Assembly (NCBI GenBank): GCA_043228905.1
Contig: JBHGNT010000003.1
Span: forward strand, 12,152,001 to 12,216,000
Direction of reading: 5' to 3'
DNA length: 64,000 nucleotides
Source: Azolla caroliniana
Taxonomy: Eukaryota > Polypodiophyta
Under the pieces are notes generated by a model, which was not told where the DNA came from, ran no database searches, and saw nothing but the letters and a program-made list of their open reading frames with translations. Positions within the stretch are counted from its first letter, which is position 1, and each line of letters begins with the position of its first letter. The translations under genes were made by a program, and so were the position numbers. Positions 10,901 through 21,660 of the stretch are shown here, one piece after another.

Positions 10901-12008
10901 GAGAATATACCTATTTGACAAAGGGATCAAACACCAAAAGACTGTTACTTACACATCCTGTAGAATGGAGTGGCCAAAGGGATCAACAGAACAATCTAGG
11001 AGAGGGTGACGACAATGCTCCAGGAAGCCCTACTAACCTGAAGTTCTAGGCCAAAGCATTGTAGACGGCAATATATCTAATCTATCTATCTCTGTCAAAA
11101 GCAGTAAGGCTCAAAGTGCCAGAGGCACTATGGTCAAGCAAACAACCGACCTATAACAGACTTCGTATATTCACATGTGAAGCCTGCGCATTCATCCCCA
11201 GGGAGAGGAGGACTAAGTTGGCACCCCATGCAACAAAATGCATATTTCTCAGTTATGGAACCGATCGGGAATTCAGCTATAGGCTATCGAACCTTGAGAA
11301 TCGGAAATTGATCCAAAGTAGTGACGTAGTCTTCAATGAAGACTTTATTCTCTCGGAGCGGAACCAACAGAAAATAGTTGGTAAAATTGTCTCCTTCGAA
11401 GATGATAGAAACATCGTAAAAAGACTGACCCATTGGGCCAAATTAGAGATTCAACAAACAGTTGAACTCAACCAAGCCGGCAATACACCTGTGGACTCCG
11501 AATCAATAAGAGGTCCACTAGTCGAACTCGAAGACAAAGCCATCAAAGACAAAGCCGAATCGACAAGAGTCCAAAAAGGCAATGTCGACAAAGTGTGCGC
11601 CTGAAACGATAGACTCGAAAGAGACAGAGTCGACCCGACCGAAACACCCAAGGCCAAAGAGAGAAACAAAACCTAGTCAGCTAAGACTCGTATCTTCAAG
11701 TCAATCAATCCTGAAGCAGGGGAGGTTGACGTGACATTGCCGAACTCCTATTCCAAGGACAATTCATACAAATGAACTACTACAATAAGTTGTTCACGAA
11801 ACACCGATCACTTCGGCACCCACGAGATCCGGACGAGCCAGAAGGCCTACGTAGTTTTATCAACCGGGCCTTGACTACGTCAACGACACCGACGCAGGAA
11901 AACCAAGAACACATGAAGAAGCTATAGCCGCACCGAACGCGGATACATGGTTGCAAGCCATGAGATCCGAGATGGACTCGATCCATCAGAATAATACATG
12001 GGAGTTGG

Positions 12009-12414
12009 TGTCATGAATACATAATCAAGAACCCAACCATTAAGATAGCCTATGGTCATATGAAATTAAAAAATCTACTTTTTGAAATATATTGATTATT
12101 GTCAATACTTTGGAACATTCTAGAATGTTCTAGAAGATCCTAGAACATCCTAGAATATTCTAGGTGTAGAACATTCTAGAACATTATAGAAACCTCTACG
12201 TTATTCTATAGGAACCTATAAATATAGACATACAATTATTCTCAAACCAATTCAAATCAACACCGGTCTTTAGCTCTCATTACATATCTTGTATCCATTC
12301 TTTTTCTCTTCTATCTTAATACACCCATTCTTCTCTTATCATCTCGTCCCTTTTCTTCTCGTGTTCTTTTATATCCTTCTTCCATCACTCTATCTTTTAT
12401 TCTTAGTTCTGATA
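12009..12414 (+). mobile_element. Solo LTR with heat-shock-element array
   Basis: A 406-bp sequence from TGTCATGAATAC to CTGATA, flanked by the 5-bp duplication GTTGG (12004-12008 and 12415-12419). The flanking copia hinge and RT join across it. There is no PBS, PPT or coding sequence, so it is a solo LTR left after LTR-LTR recombination. It carries an unusually long series of alternating GAA/TTC pentamers (12113-12160), more of them at 12169-12191, and a TATA box TATAAATA at 12217-12224. It begins TGTCATGA, as do the LTRs of Gypsy-4 and Gypsy-5, so it may be gypsy rather than copia. Confidence 0.88.
12113..12160 (+). promoter_or_regulatory. Heat-shock element array upstream of TATA
   Basis: Ten contiguous pentamers alternate GAAnn and TTCnn or TCCnn, starting GAACATTCTAGAATGTTC and ending TATTC. 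The first five are perfect HSF-binding units. A second group follows at 12169-12191. The consensus HSE nGAAnnTTCn is established; binding by HSF here is an inference. The array ends about 57 bp before the TATA box at 12217, as expected for a heat-inducible promoter. Confidence 0.75.
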
Positions 12415-13187
12415 GTTGGTTGAACTACTAGCAGGAAGGAAGCCACTACCTTGCAAATGGGTATTCCGATACAAATATGTATCTGATTCAAAGAAGCCCA
12501 AATACAACACTCGGCTTGTCGCGAAAGGGTTCAAACAGGAACATGGAGTCGACTACGTCGAGATGTTCTCACCAGTCATCAAGATGAACACCCTTCGGCT
12601 CCTACTAGGGGTTGTGGCAACAAAAGACGTAGACCTCGAGCAGATGGACGTAAAGATGGTGTTCCTACACCGAGATATGGAAAAGGACATTTACATGTCT
12701 CAACTGACAGGCTTCACGGCGATGGGGGAGGAAGGTCACCTCGTCTGTCAACTGAAAAAAAGCCTCTATGTCTTAAAACAAGCGCTGATGATGTGGTACG
12801 AGAAGTTCGACTCCTACATCCGACATCTAGGCTACAACTGGTACGACTCTGACCCATGTCTATATACTCAACAATTGGTCGATGAGTCCTAGATCTATCT
12901 AATCCTACATGTCGACGACATGCTGATTGTAGGAAGCAATCAAGATGAAATTGAAAAGCTAAAGCGAAGTCTTCATAAAAATTTTGCGATGACGGATCTC
13001 GGACAAGCCCGACACATATTCGCATGAGGATAGAGCAAAATCGAACAACAAAAACTTTTCGACTCTCCAAGTCCGACTATACTCGCAAGGTGTTGAAGTG
13101 CTTCAATATGGAGAATGCAAAGCCAACACGAACACCGCTTCCGACATCGATCCGACTATCGGACAAAGCCTCTCCTTCGTGTGGGGA

Positions 13188-13377
13188 AGGAAATTGGTCC
13201 CTCCGGATGGGATCTAGTTGTGAATGAAGAGATCCGGAAACCGGATTGGATGAACCCGTTGAGAACCGGACGAGACCCAATGAAAATCGGAAGAGAAGAC
13301 AGATTTGTAATTATGTCTTGAGTAAGCCTATTCAGGCTACATTTATAAATAGCCCTAAGTTCATATAAGTATAAATA
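13188..13377 (+). repeat. 5' fragment of a Copia-2-type LTR
   Basis: About 190 bp of U3, starting near GGAAATTGGTCCCTCCGG and running to TATAAATA near 13370, where Copia-5's LTR begins. It joins the broken RT of Copia-4 on its left without a recognisable duplication. The rest of the LTR was not found on the other side of Copia-5. Confidence 0.7.
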
Positions 13378-13658
13378 TGTTAGGATTTCGGTCCCTCCGG
13401 ATGGGATATGAGTACCCGGAAATGAAGGCCCGGTGAGAACTGGATGATGAAGGGCTGGTGAGAACCGGATGATGCAGGCCCAGTGAGAACCTCTCACCGG
13501 ATGAAGGGACATATATGTAAATATGTTTCTGAGAGCCCATTGGGGCTATATCTGTAAATAGTCCTAAAGTCATATTAGTATAAGTATGACCTAGGGAAAT
13601 CTGTGTGTAGTGGTCATTTTATCTTGTATAGAGTTATTGGTGTAACTGCGGTATAGAG

Positions 13659-13694
<36 letters not shown>

Positions 13695-14727
13695 GCAAGT
13701 CTCTGTTGTAACCGCCGCTAGGCGAAGATTGTGAGCACGAGGTCGTTGCCTCTGTGTTCCCTTGTTGTATTCTCCTTGCATAGTGAGAGTTGGAGTTTGG
13801 GGACTCCCGTGGTTTTTCCCGTTTGATTATCATTGAAGTGATATAAGTCTTGGTTGTGGGCGAAGATTATTCTGCATAGTTCCTGTCAAACTGGTATCAG
13901 AGTGAAATGACACAGAAAATGGAAGATTCATTTGATGGCCTGTTCAAGCTCACCGGCTCCAACTACTGAGTGTGGAAGTTGAAGATGATGGACATGCTCG
14001 TGGTTAAAGATATTTGGTTTCTGGTTCAGTTCAGGGACAAGAGACCAAACAAGATCGATGCCACGATATGGGAGGTGATGTACATGAAGACAACGATGTA
14101 CATACGGTGCTTCATCGACATGAGCTTGTACAACAACTTCAATGTAGAGAGCAAGGCTAATGATCTCTAGGAGAAGATCGACATTATGTTTCAGAACAAA
14201 AATGTTGTTAATCGGGTTTCGGTATTTTAGAAGTTAGTGAGGCTCCGGTATCAAGATGGCTCCAATATGGCGGAGCACATGAATGTCTTCCAGGGGCTGA
14301 TACACCAGACAACCTCGTTGGAAGTACCTCTCGCCGATGAGGTACTTGCTCTACTCCTGCTCGGTTCCCTCCCGCATAGCTGGGAGATGTTAGTTGTCAC
14401 TTTGGGCAACGCTGGGCTGGAAGGAAAACAATTATCCCTAGCAAGAGTCAAGTCGAGCTTGCTAGATGAGGAGACGAGTTGGAAAGAGTCCAAGGATACG
14501 AGCTCCGACTCTAAAGAGCTCCTTACCGAATCGGAACACTGAAGAAAAATGAACCACAGTCCCCAACACCGGGAAAAGTCGGGGACACAGTCAAAGTCAA
14601 GGAGGAGGCCTACTTGCTTCTATGGCGGTAAGCCGGGACACTTCCAGAAGAACTGTCGGCATTTCCGGAAGGACAAGGAAACCGACAATACCGATTCGGG
14701 GCGGTCACCGGACCGGAATGGAACGGT
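13378..14727 (+). mobile_element. Copia-5, 5' LTR and gag only, truncated
   Basis: An LTR at 13378-13888 (511 bp, TGTTAGGATTTC to GTCA, GA run near 13661-13689) is followed by a PBS (AACTGGTATCAGAG at 13889) and gag to about 14727. There the sequence switches abruptly to Gypsy-1 protease. Protease, integrase, RT and a 3' LTR are missing. Confidence 0.85.
13910..14727 (+). pseudogene. Copia-5 gag
   Basis: A degenerate UBN2-type gag close to those of Copia-2 and -3, with stops near 13969, 14168 and 14228. The clearest part is 14237-14542 (RLRYQDGSNMAEHM, LLLGSLPHSW). A zinc knuckle follows near 14610-14650 with its second Cys changed to Gly (CFYGGKPGHFQKNC). The frame containing the knuckle (14549-15298) is open across the junction into Gypsy-1, giving a chimeric ORF that mixes copia gag and gypsy protease sequence. 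Confidence 0.82.
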
Positions 14728-17640
14728 TAGGCCTTTAGGCTTAGTACGAAAATTAGGCATCATCATTGGCGGACATCGCTTCGACATCTCGGTGGTAGTC
14801 CTTGCCCTCGATGCTCCGAGAGTGTATCCAATGTTGCTTAGCAGACCTTGGCTTCGTTCGGCGAATATCAAACAGAGCTGGCAACATAAGTGCATCAGTT
14901 TTCGACGAGGATGCACCAAGGTTCGCGTACCCACAGAAGAAATAACTGCACAACCCAAGGGGATAACACCATTATACACGAAAGATATAAATATGTTGGA
15001 TGGGGTGGATGATACGGAGTTGGAAGCATACGTGGACAAGCACCCCCGAATCATTCCGCTATTCGAAATCGATGTAATAGAAACCGCGGCGGATTACGCT
15101 ACGCCTACTTCACATCGTGAAGAGGCTTATGAACTAGACCCAGAGTCGATAATGGAATTAAGTAGAGCACGGGCGGCGTTCGAGAAGGAAATGGAAATTT
15201 CACGGCGAATCGTTGCCTCAACCCTAGAAGAAGTTAACGTAGGAACGACATCAGACCCCCGACTCCTCTCCATCGCAAAAGAGTTACTATCGGATTAGAG
15301 AGAGGCGATGATAGCATTGCTCAAGGAGTATAAAGATGTGTTCGCTTGGTCCCACGAGGACATGAAGGGATTAGATCCAAAGTTCTACCAACATAAGATC
15401 AATTTAGCGACCGATGCGAAACCAATCCAACAGCGTCGATACCGCATGAATCCAAATTACGCAGCTCGCGTAAAAGAGGAAATTGACAAACTTCTCAAGG
15501 CCGGATTCATTCGACTAGTCAAGGAAGCTACATGGCTAAGCCTGATAGTTGTCTTACCAAAGAAAAATGGAAAAATACTAGATAGTTGTCGTACCAAAGC
15601 CCGACAGTTGTCGTGGACTACCGAAAATTGAACGTCATAACTATTACAGATGCATTCCCTTTACCTTTCACCGACAACGTATTGGATGCTTTCTAGACGG
15701 CTTTAGTGGGTACAATTAAGTACGCATGCACCCCGATGACCAAGAAAAGATGGCGTTCTTCACGGATTGGGGAGTTTATGTCGCGGTCGTGATGATGTTC
15801 GGGCTAAAGATGGCGCCATCTACATTTCAGCGGACAATCAGGGAGATTTTTGGGGAATATATACCCGCCTTCATGCAGGTCTTTTTAGACGATTTTGCGG
15901 TGTATGGGACAACAGCCGAACATTTTATGCATCTACGGCTTTGCTTGGAACATTTTATGCGCCACCAATGGAGCCCTCCTCGGCCACATAGTCAGCAGAT
16001 CCAAACAAAATCTCCGCAATTCTCACGCAAAAACACTGACAAATGCCAAAGCACTCAGCCGATTTCTGGGACAAATACGATGGCACAGTCGGATGATACG
16101 CTATTTGGCGGATTTTGTCACACCATTACATGCCGTCGTCCACCGTACTCCTTTCAAATGGACAGCAACGGAAGAAAAGGCGTATGATGCGCTAAAAATA
16201 ATGCTAACGCAGGCATCGGTCGTACAACCACCAAATTGGGCGAAACCATTTCACGTTTCTGTGACTAGATGGATGTTGTTGCTCCAAGAATTCCAGTTTG
16301 TAATTTAGCATCGACTGGGTACGCAACACGCGGTGGAAAATTTCTTGAGCAGATTAGATAATGGAGAAATGGCGCAAAAGGATGACGACGACTTTCCGGA
16401 TGCGGACATTCTGCGAATAGCAACTTTAGCAACAAGAACAGAAAAGAATTTTCTAGATCTGTGGTTGATGGAAATGACCTACTTTCTGACCACGGGGTTA
16501 CCTCCACCACAATTAAGGACGGAGGAGAAAAAATGGCTGGCCGTCCAGAGTTGTAATTTCTGTTTAGTCGAAGACATCCTATATCACAAAGGCAGTGACG
16601 GCATCTGGCGGCGCGGAATACATTAGGATGAGAAGGCAGCGGGCAACGATTTTACGCGAAGCTCACTGTGGTACGGCAAGAGGACATTATGCAGGTGATG
16701 TTACGGCTCAGAAAATCTGGCAAGCGAGACTTTGGTGGCCGACTACGCAAAAGGATGCGTATGAATATTGCAAACAATGAGATTTATGTCAACGGATGGG
16801 CCAGCCCACGGAAGTTGCGAGAATGCCACATCAATCGGTGTTGCCGTTGGATCCGTTCCAAAAGTGGGGGCTCGATTTTGTGGGGCCCTTTACACTGGCG
16901 GTTGCTCGAACCGGCAATAAGTATATCCTTGTGACTACGGATTACTGCACCAAATGGGTAGAAGTGAAAGCACTACGCGAAAATACCGCGGCAGTCACGA
17001 CGAAATTTCTTTACGAACATATCTGGTGTTGTTCTGGCTGTCCTATCGAGCTCATCAGTGACCAAGGGGGTCACTTTCTGAATACGATCATCAGTGAACT
17101 GACCCAACACTATGCCGTGGTCCACAAAAAGAGTACGTCGTATTATCCACAGGCAAATGGCTTAGTGAAATCCACAATCCCTGCCTTTCAGGTTAGCATT
17201 TGGGCTGGAGGTCGTAATGCCAGTCGAATTTCAGGTACCCAGTTTGTGGATTCAAATACGAGACCGGTTGCCAGAGGACAAATCCGAGCAAATACGGCTA
17301 CAATAACTACTTGAACTAGGCGAGACATGATTACGAAGCATGGCCATACTGGAACAGGAGCAACATTAGCGTAAAGCATTCATGGACCGGCATCAAAATG
17401 CATGTGAAAAAGATTTTGTGGTCGGCAAAACGATCTTAGTCTTTCAAACACGGATGGGACAAATGTCAGGAAAATTAAGGTTCCACTGGATGGGGCCGTA
17501 TTGGATAGTTGGCACAGAAAACGACATGTTTCAACTAGGCACCCAGCCAGAGAAGTGTTATGACAAAAAGTGAATGGGTTTCGACTAAAACCCTACCTAG
17601 GACCGGTGCCTCCAAACCCGTTCCACGCCGTAAACAACAC
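14728..17640 (+). pseudogene. Gypsy-1 pol: protease-like, RT, RNase H remnant, integrase
   Basis: The protease-like linker (IIIGGHRFDISVVV, MLLSRPWLR) runs to 15298 and a single in-frame TAG. RT starts at 15308 with KPIQQRRYRM and IVVLPKKNGK, and the catalytic box reads VFLDDFAVY near 15872. RT and thumb are frameshifted several times (15631, 16187). A zinc-binding HHCC region (DILYHKGSDGIW and on, about 16580-16790) leads to the integrase core at 16796-17314 with LDFVGPF, ISDQGG and SYYPQANG. The Glu that normally follows PQANG is changed (GLVKS), so the integrase is dead. The C-terminal domain reads to about 17640. I see no chromodomain. Confidence 0.85.
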
Positions 17641-17705
17641 GGCCGAAGAATCTGTGGATTAATTCATTAAAAGGAACCCACCTGTATTATAATGTAATAG
17701 TAATA

Positions 17706-18263
17706 TTGTATGTAACCGTAACAATAATATTGATGCAAGCACAAACTTCTAGAGCAAGAACACGCGGCACCACGATGGCTCACAGATCAATGAACCCTAG
17801 GCCACAAAAAGAAGAAAATAGAAGGTTTTCTGCACAGTACAGAAACCAATCTTCAGCCTCTAACCCTCGTCGCTCTCGACGCTCTCCTCACTCACCTTCC
17901 TCTCCATCATAGCACAGAGCCCACGTTTGCCATAGCCAGCAAACCTCACCCACTCCCCACGAGTCTCACCCACCTACGATGCCGATCACTATCTCTGCCG
18001 CCTTGCCTAGATGGCTCGTCGAGAAGCGACTGGATGGATACATCAAAGCCATTGAAGCGCCTGCTCACCCTGAAGCCGTGGACATTGCTAGGAAACTCAA
18101 TATAGACACGGTCACCAACGCATCCATCCGAAAGAAGCTTGATTTGTAATCGCTTGGAGAAAGACATTTCGACATCCCCCCTACGGAAACCTTGCAGAGA
18201 TATTTCAGGGCATATTCGGCGTCCGCCAAAGCATACAGGACAAAGGAAATCCCCGACCCATTC
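17706..18263 (+). pseudogene. Gypsy-1 accessory frame, part 1
   Basis: The first part of a reading frame between integrase and the 3' LTR. It starts with a Ser/Arg/Pro-rich segment, then from the ATG at 17979 a folded-looking region (LPRWLVEKRLDGYIKAIEA). Two stops interrupt it (17910, 18147). It is cut at 18263 by TRG-1 and continues in the same frame at 21661 once the insertion is removed. I do not recognise the family. It could be a displaced gag-like or an envelope-position ORF. Confidence 0.6.
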
Positions 18264-18901
18264 TGAAAAGAGAGATGATGATAGAAAAGAGAGAGAAGGA
18301 AGATATAGAAACCCAAATCTACAAAGATATATTAATAAGAAGTGATGATCATAGAAACAAGAGAAAGAAGATACATAAACTCAAGCCTACAAGGATGAAT
18401 TGATCACTAGAAAAACGCACTACATGAATAGGCAAGAAAAACACCACAAGAAAAAAGTCCCTCCTCACCACCTCACTCTTCTTGCTTTATATGAAGTTCT
18501 CCTCTAATAGATAAGTTTCGCTTGCTTTCTTTTCCACGCTTTTTTAGAGCTTTTCCATCTCCTATTCTTAGCTATGATACAACGATCTTCTAATCGTCAT
18601 ATCTCCCTCGTAGAAGCTCTAAATTTAGAGCTTTAAAAACTTATGGATAGCTCTCTTCACAAACTTTACAACCCATATTTACACATTATATTTGGCTTCC
18701 AAACGAATGAGTTATGAGCGTTCGTTGTAGACTGCATTTTGGTGCCCGCTTTTTTCTTCTTTTACTTTTCTCCACGTGACTTGCTTTTTGTTTGACTTAT
18801 CCTCAAGACCTTAGCTCGTGATCTTGCCCTCCGGATGTGAACGCACCATTCCTTATATTCTTGTAGACTTCAATACCTTGAATTCTAAAAACAGTTTCAC
18901 A
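18264..18901 (-). repeat. TRG-1 3' LTR
   Basis: 638 bp, minus-strand orientation, starting TGTGAAACTG and ending CTCTTTTCA. It is the same length as the 5' LTR and differs by about two substitutions, which marks a recent insertion. Confidence 0.92.
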
Positions 18902-19159
18902 TTTAGCCCTCCCCCTTGCTTCTTGGTGAACCATTTATGGTGAACCCTAAGCTACTAATAAAACTAAAGGTTCTCCTTCGCCTTATTCATGGCTATAGAC
19001 AAAGAAGGAGAAAATAAATAGAAAAGAAACAAACTATGTGAGTAAAACCCCCGCTAGTCGATAGGAAAAACCTCACACTTCTAAACACACACACATACAC
19101 ATTGACAATTGCCATCACCATCTTTCTCCTTGTCAACACAAAGAAAGAGGTTACAACAA

Positions 19160-20920
19160 TTAGTATATCTTCATCAACTTTCCAAACAGAAGTAGGTCTA
19201 TGTGATACATAACTCTTGATAGAAGTAAGCATGTTAACATATGAATAAATCTTTCGAGCGAGCGAACCTTTTGTACAAATACCTTCAAAGCTTCGAGACT
19301 TGTCAGAATTGTCATATTTTGAATTATGTCAATCTTTGCTTCATCAACATGACTTTCTTCTTGGCACACCACATTCTCCACATTACCTTGTTTTTTATGT
19401 ATGACCATTTCATCTAGAATCTCATCTTGAAAAGGAAGCAAAAATAAATCTCGTTTGGTTGAATCATTCAAGGATTGGAAGTTGACGTCTTTCTCCTTTG
19501 GAACAACCACAATAAGTGAGACAAACTTCAAATTCTCCATATGATAAATGAAACTCTCTTGTAACAATGCTTTATGATCTTTCTTTTGCACAACCTTAGA
19601 TTCTTGAAGAGTTTGGGCAATTGGTACCTTCAATTTGATAAGGTCTTTGAAGCAACCTTCTCCTTTTATATGTGAATAGACATTTATGAGTAATTTTGGA
19701 AACTCAAAAAGAAAAGAACTAAACCTTAGATGCTCTTCTCCTTGGATGTAGCTGGAAATCATCTTCTCCAAGGTGATAATGCTTTTCTCTTCAATGACTT
19801 CTTCTTCCTCCTTAGACACCATGTGGAATGATTTGTTTTCCCTATCCCACGAAGATTCATCAATTGTTATGCTTTCCTCTTCTTGATTGCCATTGTCGAT
19901 AGATGATTCCTTCTCCTTTATACATTTGATTAGTTGTGGTGGATCCTTTGATGGTGATAAGTTCATGATACTCCAATCATGCATTGCAAGTAATTCTCTT
20001 TGCTCTTGATCAAATTGTTGTTGAAGAGTTGATGCCCACATAACTTTGTTGCTACTCAATGCAAATCCAAAACATAAATCATGCACGAACACCTTCATAC
20101 ACTGCAACTTGGCACTTACCAATGCTTCCTTACACGCATTGATCTCCAAAAGCCAATCTCCAGCTATCACTTCTAGGTTACCTTCTTCATCTTGCAACTT
20201 CGTTGTGGGTACTTCACCATCAACAACTTCTTTTGTCATATCTTCCATTTCATCTTGCACATATTCATCATCAACCACCATATCGCTTGTTGTGTCAATA
20301 ATGTCCTCAACATGATGTACATTGGCATCACCATCCATAACATCGCTTCTCATAACTATCTCCTTAGATTCGTCTTTCACATCATCATTCTTTATATCAT
20401 GGTTGTCCTCATGAACTAGATGGGGGGACTCCACATTCATCACCTCTTCTTCATTGTCTCTGGAATCACCTTCATAGACATCATTATAACTCCAAAAATT
20501 AGAATAATGATATGAGGGAACCTGTTGAATCGGACATTGCAAGTAGGCTGGTTGTTGGCTCATGACCGATCCACAATTATTATAGCTTGGATTTATGGTA
20601 TATGACGCCGATAATCCATATGCTTCACCGAATAACAACTTCTTCAATTGTTGATCATAACTTTGACATACTCGAAGCAAATCATGGAAAGACCTTGGGT
20701 ACTTCATATGCACTTCATATTGAAAATATGGATCTAGCCCTGCTTTGAATCTTTCCATCTTGAAGTATACATCTTCAACGCCTCCAACAAGTCCAATCCA
20801 AGTGGACCATATATCCAAAAACGTCTTCTCATACTCGAGGTAGCACATTGGTGAAACCATATGCAATTGGAAAAGTTCTCTTCGTAGATCTGTCGCATCG
20901 CGAACTCCATATCGTGCCAT
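19160..20920 (-). CDS. TRG-1 single ORF: gag domain, acidic linker, relic RT segment
   Basis: An open frame runs from inside the 5' LTR (21070) through the PBS to 19160. The likely start is the ATG at 20920, at MARYGVRD, giving about 586 codons. The first ~110 residues look like a Retrotrans_gag capsid (LEYEKTFLDIW, MERFKAGLDPYFQYEVH, CQSYDQQL). Residues from about 150 to 400 are rich in Asp, Glu and Val with no known domain. The C-terminal 150 residues preserve shapes of RT (LIVVVPKEKDVNFQSL, LPFQDEILDEM) and of the thumb (KVRSLERFIHM), but no active-site YxDD box. No stop or frameshift interrupts it, unlike almost every other coding region here. It may encode a packaging protein; no catalytic role is likely. 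Confidence 0.75.
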   Translation of the reverse strand: MARYGVRDATDLRRELFQLHMVSPMCYLEYEKTFLDIWSTWIGLVGGVEDVYFKMERFKAGLDPYFQYEVHMKYPRSFHDLLRVCQSYDQQLKKLLFGEAYGLSASYTINPSYNNCGSVMSQQPAYLQCPIQQVPSYHYSNFWSYNDVYEGDSRDNEEEVMNVESPHLVHEDNHDIKNDDVKDESKEIVMRSDVMDGDANVHHVEDIIDTTSDMVVDDEYVQDEMEDMTKEVVDGEVPTTKLQDEEGNLEVIAGDWLLEINACKEALVSAKLQCMKVFVHDLCFGFALSSNKVMWASTLQQQFDQEQRELLAMHDWSIMNLSPSKDPPQLIKCIKEKESSIDNGNQEEESITIDESSWDRENKSFHMVSKEEEEVIEEKSIITLEKMISSYIQGEEHLRFSSFLFEFPKLLINVYSHIKGEGCFKDLIKLKVPIAQTLQESKVVQKKDHKALLQESFIYHMENLKFVSLIVVVPKEKDVNFQSLNDSTKRDLFLLPFQDEILDEMVIHKKQGNVENVVCQEESHVDEAKIDIIQNMTILTSLEALKVFVQKVRSLERFIHMLTCLLLSRVMYHIDLLLFGKLMKIY

Positions 20921-20995
20921 TAGTTTGATGATGAATCGGTAGATCCAACCATCAATTAGTGGACAACCGTTCCTCCCGTTATACAGAAAGGATCG

Positions 20996-21013
20996 ACCCT
21001 CCCTGGAGCGCCA
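20996..21013 (-). other. TRG-1 primer-binding site
   Basis: On the minus strand, TGGCGCTCCAGGGAGGGT lies five bases after the LTR. TGGCGC is the usual start of the primer site of plant Tat/Athila-type gypsy elements. The matching tRNA was not identified. Confidence 0.65.
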
Positions 21014-21017
21014 AAAA

Positions 21018-21655
21018 TGAAAAGAGAGATGATGATAGAAAAGAGAGAGAAGGAAGATATAGAAACCCAAATCTACAAAGATATATTAATAAGAAGTGAT
21101 GATCATAGAAACAAGAGAAAGAAGATACATAAACTCAAGCCTACAAGGATGAATTGATCACTAGAAAAACGCACTACATGAATAGGCAAGAAAAACACCA
21201 CAAGAAAAAAGTCCCTCCTCACCACCTCACTCTTCTTGCTTTATACGAAGTTCTCCTCTAATAGATAAGTTTCGCTTGCTTTCTTTTCCACGCTTTTTTA
21301 GAGCTTTTCCATCTCCTATTCTTAGCTATGATACAACGATCTTCTAATCGTCATATCTCCCTCGTAGAAGCTCTAAATTTAGAGCTTTAAAAACCTATGG
21401 ATAGCTCTCTTCACAAACTTTACAACCCATATTTACACATTATATTTGGCTTCCAAACGAATGAGTTATGAGCGTTCGTTGTAGACTGCATTTTGGTGCC
21501 CGCTTTTTTCTTCTTTTACTTTTCTCCACGTGACTTGCTTTTTGTTTGACTTATCCTCAAGACCTTAGCTCGTGATCTTGCCCTCCGGATGTGAACGCAC
21601 CATTCCTTATATTCTTGTAGACTTCAATACCTTGAATTCTAAAAACAGTTTCACA
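21018..21655 (-). repeat. TRG-1 5' LTR
   Basis: 638 bp, the partner of 18264-18901, ending at the CATTC duplication. It has C for T near 21246 and again near 21391 relative to the other LTR. Confidence 0.92.
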
Positions 21656-21660
21656 CATTC

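Larger units (their letters stand above)
10901..13187 (+). mobile_element. Copia-4 remnant, outermost host of the left nest
   Basis: This is a copia element of a different lineage that contains Copia-1. Only its integrase C-terminal part and RT remain in the window. A solo LTR (12009-12414) sits between hinge and RT, and the element is cut at about 13187 by a Copia-2-type LTR fragment. Its 5' half must lie left of the window, beyond Copia-1. Confidence 0.75.
10906..13187 (+). pseudogene. Copia-4 integrase C-terminal half and reverse transcriptase
   Basis: Frameshifted integrase sequence (HPVEW-like remnant of PQQNG, TAIYLI) leads into a readable segment at 11116-11604 with LRIFTCEACAFIP, CIFLSYG and SSDVVFNEDF, which are hallmarks of the copia integrase C-terminus. 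RT resumes after the solo LTR at 12416-12892 (KWVFRYKYV, RLVAKGFKQEHGVDY, DVKMVFLH) and continues past a stop with HVDDMLIVG near 12910. The active-site YVDDM is changed to HVDDM. The sequence stops at LSDKASPSCGEG near 13187, before RNase H. Confidence 0.85.
18264..21655 (-). mobile_element. TRG-1, young gag-only LTR retrotransposon
   Basis: It has two 638-bp LTRs (18264-18901 and 21018-21655) that differ at only two positions I could find. Flanks are the duplication CATTC (18259-18263 and 21656-21660). On the minus strand a PBS starting TGGCGCTCCAGGG (20996-21013) follows the 5' LTR, and a polypurine tract AAGGGGGAGGG (18907-18917) precedes the 3' LTR. The internal 2.1 kb holds one long ORF and no complete pol. 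It fits the terminal-repeat-with-gag class of non-autonomous elements, mobilised in trans. Confidence 0.9.

Noticed and set aside
19160-21070. A host gene with the ORF starting at 21070
   Set aside because: The first 50 codons lie in the LTR and primer-binding site. The sequence is bounded by LTRs and begins with a gag-like domain.
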